Shown one piece after another: positions 6,874 to 11,708 of a stretch of 11,708 bases of DNA. Below the pieces are notes generated by a model, which worked only from the letters and a program-made list of their open reading frames with translations, searched no databases and was not told where the DNA came from. How positions within the stretch are numbered: position 1 is the first letter of the stretch; each line of letters begins with the position of its first letter. The stretch covers positions 1 to 11,708 of the forward strand of contig NZ_BAQK01000077.1 of NCBI RefSeq assembly GCF_025994435.1, read 5' to 3'. The stretch is from Gluconacetobacter johannae. GTDB lineage: Bacteria > Pseudomonadota > Alphaproteobacteria > Acetobacterales > Acetobacteraceae. The position numbers and the translations under genes were made by a program.

Positions 6874-8393
6874 CGCGCCATGGCCCCGCACGACTGCGAT
6901 CCGCACGGGTCGCGGGGCTGATCGTGCTGGCGCTGGCCGGCCCCGGCTGCACGATGGGCCCCGATTTCCGGCCGCCGCCCGCCGGCCTGCCCGCCGCCTG
7001 GCACGATCGGTCGGCCGGCCCCGCCGAGGCCGTGCTGTCGGACCCCGACCCCGCCTGGTGGCGCCTGTTCGGCGACCCGGTGCTGACCGGCCTGATGGCC
7101 CGCGCCATGGCGGGCAATCTGGACGTGGGGCAGGCGCTGGCGCGCATTGTCCAGGCCCGGGCGCAGGAACAGGCCCAGCGCGCCGCAGGCCTGCCCAGCC
7201 TTGGCGCGTCGGCGGGTTATAACCGTGCGAAACTGGGCGAGGCCGGCTTGTTCTCGGTGTTCGGTGGCGGGGCGGGGACCAATGGCCAGCCCTTCCCGGA
7301 GTCCGGTATCGGCGGGCTGACGCAGGGCACGGACCTCTACCAGGCCGGCTTCGACGCCTCGTGGGAACTCGACCTGTTCGGCCAGGTGCGGCGCGGCGTC
7401 GAGCAGGCGGGGGCGCGGGCGCAGGCGCGGACCGAAAATCGCCGTGACGCGCTGGTCACGCTGCAAGGGGATGTGGCGCGGACCTATCTGGAGCTGCGCG
7501 CCGCCCAGGCCCTGCGGACGGTCGCCCAGGGCGAGGCGGCGGCGCGGGCCGACATCCTTGCCCTGGTGCAGCTTCGGCACCGGCTGGGGCTGGCCGACCG
7601 GACGGATGTCGACCAGGCCCGGGACGGGCTTACCCGCGCCCAGGCGGGGTTGCCCCCGCTGGTGCAGCAGGCCGAGCAGGCGATGAACGACCTGGCCGTC
7701 CTGACCGGGCAGCCGCCCGGCGCGCTGGATGCCGAACTGACCCCCGTCCGGCCGCTGCCGGACGACCCCGCCCCCCTCGCGATCGGCCTGCCCGCCGCGC
7801 TGGCCCGGCGGCGGCCGGACATCCGCGCCGCCGAGGCCAGCCTGCACGCCGCCACCGCCGGCATCGGCGTGGCGGTGGCGCAGTTCTATCCCGACCTGAC
7901 CCTGACCGGGCAGTTCGGCCAGCGCAGCCTGGCGCTGACCGATCTGGCGGAGTGGGGCAACAGCTTCTACCAGCTCGGCCCCGCGATCTCGCTGCCGCTG
8001 TTCCAGGGCGGGCGGCTGCGGGCCAATCTCCGGCTGGCCCGCGCGCAGGCGGCCGAGGCCGCGCTGGCCTACCGCCAGACCGTGCTGAACGCCCTGCGCG
8101 ACATGGACGACGGCCTGTCCGCCCTGCACGCCGACCGGCTGCGCCGGCAAAGCGATGACGCGGCCGTCGCGACGGCGAACGACCGGCTTGCCCTGGCGCG
8201 CATACGCTGGCGCGACGGGCTGGGCGACCGGCGTGCGGTCCTGGACGACCAGGCGACGCTGGCCGCCGCACGACAGGACGCGCTGCGTGGACGCCTTCAG
8301 CTACTGCGGGACGTCGTGGCGTTGTACAAGGCCGCCGGCGGCGGGTGGCAGGCCGCGCAAGAAGGCAAGGGCTTTGCCCTTTTGAAACCCTAG
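6870..8393 (+). CDS. NodT/OprM-family outer-membrane efflux channel lipoprotein
   Basis: 507 residues if started at TTG 6870, which overlaps the permease TGA as TTGA. The nearby ATG at 6880 is out of frame, and the GTG at 6801 lies deep inside the permease gene. The TTG start gives a good lipoprotein signal: basic MTRHGPARLR, hydrophobic VAGLIVLALAG, then Cys27 followed by TMGPDFRPPP, the classic mature start of this family. The lipobox residues before the Cys (G-P-G) are atypical. Two outer-membrane efflux repeats follow, with WWRLFGDPVL and SWELDLFGQVRR in the first half and LARRRPDIRAAE, QFYPDLTLTGQFG and ISLPLFQGGRLRANL in the second. It should form the trimeric exit duct for the adaptor/ABC pair upstream. 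The family normally ends near LYKAAGGGWQ; the last 13 residues (AAQEGKGFALLKP) are encoded by a palindromic element at the 3' end. Confidence 0.9.
   Translation: MTRHGPARLRSARVAGLIVLALAGPGCTMGPDFRPPPAGLPAAWHDRSAGPAEAVLSDPDPAWWRLFGDPVLTGLMARAMAGNLDVGQALARIVQARAQEQAQRAAGLPSLGASAGYNRAKLGEAGLFSVFGGGAGTNGQPFPESGIGGLTQGTDLYQAGFDASWELDLFGQVRRGVEQAGARAQARTENRRDALVTLQGDVARTYLELRAAQALRTVAQGEAAARADILALVQLRHRLGLADRTDVDQARDGLTRAQAGLPPLVQQAEQAMNDLAVLTGQPPGALDAELTPVRPLPDDPAPLAIGLPAALARRRPDIRAAEASLHAATAGIGVAVAQFYPDLTLTGQFGQRSLALTDLAEWGNSFYQLGPAISLPLFQGGRLRANLRLARAQAAEAALAYRQTVLNALRDMDDGLSALHADRLRRQSDDAAVATANDRLALARIRWRDGLGDRRAVLDDQATLAAARQDALRGRLQLLRDVVALYKAAGGGWQAAQEGKGFALLKP
8367..8381. terminator. Hairpin inside the 3' end of the channel gene
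   Basis: AAGGGC (8367-8372), loop TTT, GCCCTT (8376-8381), followed by TT and then GAAACCC. It is a 6-bp stem with a short T tract, located 10 bases before the stop codon of the channel gene. It is terminator-like but weak. Confidence 0.4.
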
Positions 8394-8414
8394 ACTTCAT
8401 AAAACGAACGGGAT

Positions 8415-8434
8415 GCAAGGGCCGAGGCCCTTGC
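8415..8434. terminator. Perfect GC-rich palindrome between convergent genes
   Basis: GCAAGGGCC (8415-8423) and GGCCCTTGC (8426-8434) are perfectly complementary around GA, effectively an 8-bp stem with a CGAG tetraloop. It lies between the stop of the channel gene and the stop of the convergent hflX gene, so it can fold in both transcripts. No T-run follows on either strand. Confidence 0.5.
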
Positions 8435-8439
8435 CGGGT

Positions 8440-8454
8440 TCGGGCAGCGCCCGA
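8440..8454. terminator. Third hairpin of the convergent intergenic cluster
   Basis: TCGGGC (8440-8445), loop AGC, GCCCGA (8449-8454) form a 6-bp stem ending seven bases before the hflX stop codon on the other strand. Together with the two preceding stems it probably separates the two converging transcription units. Confidence 0.4.
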
Positions 8455-8460
8455 CCTGCC

Positions 8461-9816
8461 TTATCCGCCGGCCACGGCACGTTGCAGGCGCGCAAGTGCG
8501 CCCGGCAGGCCGCGCACCTTCAGGATCCGGCCCGTGGCGTCGAAATCCTCGGAGAGGACCCGGGTGCTTTCATAAATGTCGCCCAGCAGCCCTTGCCGGG
8601 CGTACGGCAGCACAAGCTCGCCCTCCACCATGGACGCCTCGAAGAAGGCGATGATGGTCTCGCGCAGTGCGGCCACATCGGCCGGCGATTTCGAGGACAG
8701 CATGATGGCGTCCGGGTGCCTGGCCCGCAGGGCGGCGCGCGCCTCGGCATCCACCCGGTCGATCTTGTTGAGGATCAGGCGCGAAGGGACGACATCGGCG
8801 CCGATTTCGTGCAGCACGGTACGACTGACCTCGAGCTGTGCTTCGTAGGTCGGATCGGACGCATCGACCACGAACAGCAGCAGCGACGCCTCCAGCGCCT
8901 CGTCCAGCGTGGATTTGAACGAGGCGACGAGGTCATGCGGCAACTGCTTGATGAACCCCACGGTGTCCGAGATCAGCACGCGCGGCTTCGCGTCCGGTTT
9001 CAGCGCGCGCACCGTCGTGTCGAGCGTGGCGAAAAGCTGGTCCGCGACCAGCACTTCGCTGCCGGTGAGTGCGCGCATCAACGATGATTTTCCGGCATTC
9101 GTATAGCCCACCAGCGCGACACGAAGCTGGTCGCGGCGCGCGGTCCGGCGCTGCGCGCTGTCGCGTTGGACGTGGGCCAGTTGCTCCTTCAACTCGGCCA
9201 GGCGGTCGCGAATGTTGCGGCGATCCAGGTCGAGGTCGCTTTCACCCGCGCCCACGCCGCGCTTGCGTTCGCTGCCCGATGCGGACTCGCGCAGCCGGGG
9301 CGCCACGTATTTCAGGCGGGCCATCTCCACCTGCAGCCTGGCCTCGCGGCTGCGGGCATGGCGATGGAAGATCTCCACGATCACGCCCGTCCGGTCGAGA
9401 ACCTGCGCGCCGGTGGCGTTCTCGAGATTGCGCGCCTGACTGGGCGAGATCTCATGATCGACGATGACGAATTCCGGGCGGCGTACGCCGTCCGGTTCCG
9501 CTTCGGGCGCCTCCGGAAGGGTCGCCTCGGCGGCCTCGAACCGCTGGCGCGCCTTCGATTTCTGGGGCGCCGTCCATCCCCCCACGACCCCGGTCCCGCC
9601 GGTGAGCGCCGCCAGCTCGGCCAGCTTTCCACTGCCCAGCACCGTCAGCCCGCCAATGCCGCCGCGCTTTTGCGACACCGATCCGGCGACCTCGTAGCCC
9701 AGGGTCTCGACCAGTCGGCCAAGCTCCTTGAGGCTCGCTTCGTGTGCGACGTCGTCGACGCCATCGCGTTGGATGCCGACGAGGATCGCGCGCGGCACAG
9801 GCTGTTTTGTTTCCAT
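8461..9816 (-). CDS. hflX: HflX-family GTPase (divergent subtype with linker insertion)
   Basis: 451 residues on the minus strand; ATG at 9816, TAA at 8461. HflX is a ribosome-associated GTPase that rescues or splits stalled ribosomes under stress. N-terminal HflX domain: EASLKELGRLVETLG (26-40), VSQKR (47-51), the modified GSGKLAEL (61-68), then ISPSQARNLE (123-132), VLDRTGVIVEIFHRHARSRE (139-158) and LQVEMARLKYVAPRL (161-175). The GTPase domain is intact: G1 GYTNAGKSS (237-245), FATLDTTVR (262-270), G3 DTVGF (284-288), G4 NKID (350-353) and G5 near SSKS (374-377). Two departures from canonical HflX are visible: an extra charged/Pro-Glu stretch at about 80-115, and SERKRGVGAGESDLDLDRR (182-200) where canonical HflX has a glycine-rich GGiGtrGpGE-type block. 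No hfq gene adjoins, as it often does for canonical hflX. No convincing Shine-Dalgarno precedes the ATG. Confidence 0.88.
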   Translation of the reverse strand: METKQPVPRAILVGIQRDGVDDVAHEASLKELGRLVETLGYEVAGSVSQKRGGIGGLTVLGSGKLAELAALTGGTGVVGGWTAPQKSKARQRFEAAEATLPEAPEAEPDGVRRPEFVIVDHEISPSQARNLENATGAQVLDRTGVIVEIFHRHARSREARLQVEMARLKYVAPRLRESASGSERKRGVGAGESDLDLDRRNIRDRLAELKEQLAHVQRDSAQRRTARRDQLRVALVGYTNAGKSSLMRALTGSEVLVADQLFATLDTTVRALKPDAKPRVLISDTVGFIKQLPHDLVASFKSTLDEALEASLLLFVVDASDPTYEAQLEVSRTVLHEIGADVVPSRLILNKIDRVDAEARAALRARHPDAIMLSSKSPADVAALRETIIAFFEASMVEGELVLPYARQGLLGDIYESTRVLSEDFDATGRILKVRGLPGALARLQRAVAGG

Positions 9817-9909
9817 GGCCGGGAGCTTAGCACGAACGCGCGGAGGCGTCCGGAGGAGGCGCAGGCAAAAGGCCGCCCGGCGGTCATCGGGTCATTTTCA
9901 CCTCGTGAT

Positions 9910-9935
9910 GGAACCGTGGGCCGCTCAGGCGGGTT
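9910..9935 (+). promoter_or_regulatory. Possible weak sigma-EcfG-like promoter before the glycosyltransferase gene
   Basis: GGAAC (9910-9914) is followed after 17 bases by GGTT (9932-9935), ending 42 bases before the ATG at 9978. The consensus wants CGTT with 16-17 spacing, so one position is off. It is plausible but could be chance in this GC-rich spacer. Confidence 0.25.
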
Positions 9936-9977
9936 CAGCTCTGTCGGAAATATCCCGTCTGTCTCCGAGGTCCAGGC

Positions 9978-11363
9978 ATGCCCGCTTCCGTCGATCCCGC
10001 CCTCGACTCCGTGCGCGATCCCGCATTGGCGCGCTATGGCGCCGTCGCCGGCGAGAACCGGCCCGAACGGTTGCTGCGGCGGGCCTGCCTCGCCATTCCG
10101 CTGCTGATGGTGGTGATCGGCGCCGCGATCGCCGCGCTCCAGCGGTACCTGGCCCGTGCCGATGTGCCCATGCCCAACAATCTGGGCAACCTGCATGGGA
10201 TCGGCCATCTGGCGCTGTCCGATTCCTGGGGGCCGATGCTGGCCGTGCGCGACTGGCTGGCGCGCCATCCCGGCGGCGACGCCTATGAGTACTTCTTTTT
10301 CGGGCTGGGGACCAAATTCCAGTATCCCCTGTCATCGCTGATCCCCATCCACTGGCTGCCGCTCGACGGCGCCGCGGCGTTCCATGTCCTCAACCTCTTC
10401 AGCCTCGCCGCCTGGATCGCGGTCGCCGTCGGGATGGTCCTGCTGGACCTGCGGCTGGCCAGGCTGCTCAGGCTGCCGCTGGCCTCCGGCGACATGTTGT
10501 CCCGGCTCTGGCTGGCTGCGGCCGCCACGATCGCCACCTTCTGCTTCTTTCCCCTGATCCGGGCCGTCTATATCGGCCAGATCCAGACCTTTCTCGACGC
10601 CCTGTTCGTCTTCGCCTGCTATTTCCTGGCCAGCGGCCGGTCGGCGTCGGCGGGCCTGCTGATCGGCCTGTCAGCCCTGGTGAAGCCGCAGATGGTGCTG
10701 TTCCTGCTCTGGGGCGCCCTGCGCCGCGACCGGCCGTTCGTCGTCGCGATGGCGGCCTGCGTGGCCGTGGGCTACGCGGTGTCGGCATGGCTGTACGGAT
10801 GGGCATGGCCGTTCGCCTATCTGCATGTTCTGGAATATATCGGGCAGCATGGCGAAGGCCTGTATGAAAACCACTCGGTCAACGGGCTGGTCAACCATAT
10901 GCTCGGCAACGGGCCAAACCTCGTCTGGGACGGCCAGCATTTCGCCCCCTACAACGCCACCGTCCACCGCCTGACGCTGCTCTCGACGGTGGCGTTGGTC
11001 GTAGGCGGTCTGTGGGGCGCGCGGACCGCGATGACCCGCCTGTCCGCGACGGCGTCGCTGATGGTGGCGGGCCTGTGCTTCACGGCGGCGTCCCCGGTGG
11101 CGTGGGACCATCATTACGGGGTCATGCTGCCGCTGTTCGGGCTGCTGTTCCTGTCCCTGCTGGCCAATCCCCGTTCCGGGGCGGAGCGATGGAGCCTGCT
11201 GTGCGGCACCTTCGTGATGGCCGCCAATGCGTTGTCGCCGGTGAATTTGCTGGCGGGGACGCCGCTTTCGTTCCTGCAATCCTACGTTTTCTTCGCAGCG
11301 CTCGGCGTCCTGGCCCTTGTCTTCCTCTGTCGCCGCGACCTGGGGTGGGCCTCGCGCGCCTGA
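9978..11363 (+). CDS. Multi-spanning membrane glycosyltransferase, GT87/DUF2029-like
   Basis: 461 residues; ATG at 9978 with GAGG (9967-9970) seven bases upstream. After a ~35-residue cytoplasmic N-terminus, about ten hydrophobic segments are visible, starting with ACLAIPLLMVVIGAAIAAL (about 36-54). The best family mark is GQIQTFLDALFVFACYFLAS (200-219), followed by GLLIGLSALVKPQMVLFLLW (226-245), the layout I recall for GT87/DUF2029 proteins. These are GT-C fold enzymes that use polyprenyl-phosphate sugars (mannose in the characterised actinobacterial members) to glycosylate envelope glycans or lipids. WDHHYGVMLPLFGLLFLSLL occurs near the C-terminus. No other glycan-assembly gene flanks it in this window, so substrate and acceptor are unknown. 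It is divergent from hflX, with 161 bases between them. A DUF2029 protein of unassigned function is the conservative reading. Confidence 0.7.
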   Translation: MPASVDPALDSVRDPALARYGAVAGENRPERLLRRACLAIPLLMVVIGAAIAALQRYLARADVPMPNNLGNLHGIGHLALSDSWGPMLAVRDWLARHPGGDAYEYFFFGLGTKFQYPLSSLIPIHWLPLDGAAAFHVLNLFSLAAWIAVAVGMVLLDLRLARLLRLPLASGDMLSRLWLAAAATIATFCFFPLIRAVYIGQIQTFLDALFVFACYFLASGRSASAGLLIGLSALVKPQMVLFLLWGALRRDRPFVVAMAACVAVGYAVSAWLYGWAWPFAYLHVLEYIGQHGEGLYENHSVNGLVNHMLGNGPNLVWDGQHFAPYNATVHRLTLLSTVALVVGGLWGARTAMTRLSATASLMVAGLCFTAASPVAWDHHYGVMLPLFGLLFLSLLANPRSGAERWSLLCGTFVMAANALSPVNLLAGTPLSFLQSYVFFAALGVLALVFLCRRDLGWASRA

Positions 11364-11431
11364 GTCTTTCCCGCACCCGATCGCACGGCCGGTCCCGGCG
11401 GGCGTTGCGCCGCTGGGGATCGTGCCATACG

Positions 11432-11456
11432 GGAACGCGCTCTTCGCATACTCGTT
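11432..11456 (+). promoter_or_regulatory. Sigma-EcfG general-stress promoter upstream of dps
   Basis: GGAAC (11432-11436), exactly 16 bases, then CGTT (11453-11456). This matches the alphaproteobacterial EcfG consensus (GGAAC-N16/17-CGTT) at all nine fixed positions with allowed spacing, on the right strand, 76 bases before the dps ATG. The expected transcription start is near 11462-11466, giving a leader of about 70 bases. EcfG control of dps-type genes is well known in alphaproteobacteria; that this site is active is inference. Confidence 0.7.
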
Positions 11457-11520
11457 GTGATGGCGCAGCCTGCGGGACGGGAAGGGGGCGTCGCCCGCTT
11501 TCCGCTTTCAGGCATCAGGC

Positions 11521-11528
11521 AGGGAGGG
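11521..11528 (+). promoter_or_regulatory. Strong Shine-Dalgarno of dps
   Basis: AGGGAGGG lies directly before the ATG at 11533; the GGAGG core (11523-11527) leaves five bases of spacing. It is the strongest ribosome-binding site in the right half of the window and fixes the start. Confidence 0.6.
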
Positions 11529-11532
11529 CAGC

Positions 11533-11708
11533 ATGACCAACAAGGCAAGGACCGCTGCGGCGGGCGAGGCGGCGGTTCGGTCGCATCTGGGGACGCCGAC
11601 GGACCTGAAGCAGGCGGCGGTGCACGAGATTTCGGCCGGGCTTCGCGCGGTTCTGGCGGATGTCTTCGCGCTGTATATCAAAACGAAGAATTTCCACTGG
11701 CACATGAG
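11533..11708 (+). CDS. dps: Dps, ferritin-like DNA-protection protein; 3' truncated by the window
   Basis: 58 codons are visible from ATG 11533 before the window ends. Residues 1-20 form a short Lys/Arg/Ala-containing tail of the kind that binds DNA in Dps proteins. DLKQAAVHEISAGLRAVLAD (24-43) begins helix A, and LYIKTKNFHWHM (47-58) contains the NFHW block, in which H55 corresponds to a ferroxidase-site histidine of the family. Dps forms a 12-subunit shell that oxidises and stores iron with peroxide and shields DNA in stress or stationary phase. The remaining roughly two thirds, including the other metal ligands, lie outside the window. The gene has its own EcfG-type promoter, 76 bases upstream, and is separated from the glycosyltransferase gene by 169 bases, so it is a new transcription unit. 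Confidence 0.85.
   Translation, partial: MTNKARTAAAGEAAVRSHLGTPTDLKQAAVHEISAGLRAVLADVFALYIKTKNFHWHM

Larger units (their letters stand above)
8365..8455. repeat. Palindrome-rich intergenic element, possibly a dispersed family
   Basis: Three short GC palindromes lie within about 90 bases. The octamer GCAAGGGC occurs at 8365-8372 and again at 8415-8422, each starting a stem, and GAAACCC (8384-8390) could pair with GGGTTC (8437-8442). I recall similar AAGGGCTTTGCCCTT and GGGTTCGGGCAGCGCCCGA modules at many loci in acetic acid bacteria. That is memory, not a search, and only one copy is visible here. Confidence 0.35.

Noticed and set aside
5443..8150. Two long minus-strand open frames (5443-6906 and 6852-8150) opposite permease and channel genes
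   Set aside because: Antisense shadows typical of 70 % GC coding DNA; no motifs and no ribosome-binding sites.
3840..8393. RND-type (AcrAB-TolC) efflux system
   Set aside because: The inner-membrane components are an ABC ATPase and a small ABC-2 permease; no ~1000-residue RND pump is present.
9166..10107. 313-residue plus-strand frame antisense to the hflX start
   Set aside because: Overlaps an intact HflX N-domain and the GT87-like gene; no family features.
11364..11532. OxyR or Fur operator upstream of dps
   Set aside because: I could not see a convincing operator of either kind; only the EcfG motif is clear.
1..11708. CRISPR array, tRNA, insertion sequence or prophage genes
   Set aside because: No regularly spaced repeats, cloverleaf-like segment, transposase or phage motif was seen in any frame.

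Overview
This is GC-rich (about 70 % by eye, not counted), densely coding bacterial DNA. It most likely comes from an alphaproteobacterium and plausibly from an acetic acid bacterium (Acetobacteraceae). The reasons are codon usage, gene family content, a textbook alphaproteobacterial general-stress (sigma-EcfG) promoter before a dps gene, and a GC-rich palindrome cluster of a type I remember from that family. The family assignment is inference; no search could be run.

Left end (1-1651): the 3' end of a class V aminotransferase resembling (S)-ureidoglycine-glyoxylate transaminase (PucG-like), a hairpin-bearing gap, then a complete DadA/DAO-type FAD amine or amino-acid oxidoreductase. The oxidoreductase start overlaps the stop of a five-codon mini-ORF.

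Centre (1748-8393): a six-gene, same-strand block in which every junction is a stop/start overlap of 1-4 bases. In order it encodes a secreted CE4/NodB-type polysaccharide deacetylase, a secreted or membrane-anchored DUF4015-type putative glycoside hydrolase, an HlyD-family periplasmic adaptor, an ABC ATPase, an ABC-2 permease and a NodT-type outer-membrane channel lipoprotein. The last four form a complete tripartite ABC exporter. The first two echo the two halves of PgaB (deacetylase plus glycoside hydrolase), split into two proteins. This is the best candidate for an undescribed system: an envelope machine coupling polysaccharide processing to export. Its substrate cannot be read from the sequence. 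Three hairpins (8367-8454) close the block, and the first lies inside the last codons of the channel gene.

Right end (8461-11708): a convergent hflX-type GTPase gene on the minus strand, which looks like a divergent HflX form with an acidic linker insertion. Divergent from it is a multi-spanning GT87/DUF2029-like glycosyltransferase. Last is the 5' end of a dps gene (ferritin-like DNA-protecting protein) preceded by a perfect GGAAC-N16-CGTT promoter; this gene runs off the window. No tRNA, rRNA, CRISPR array, insertion sequence or prophage gene was seen.
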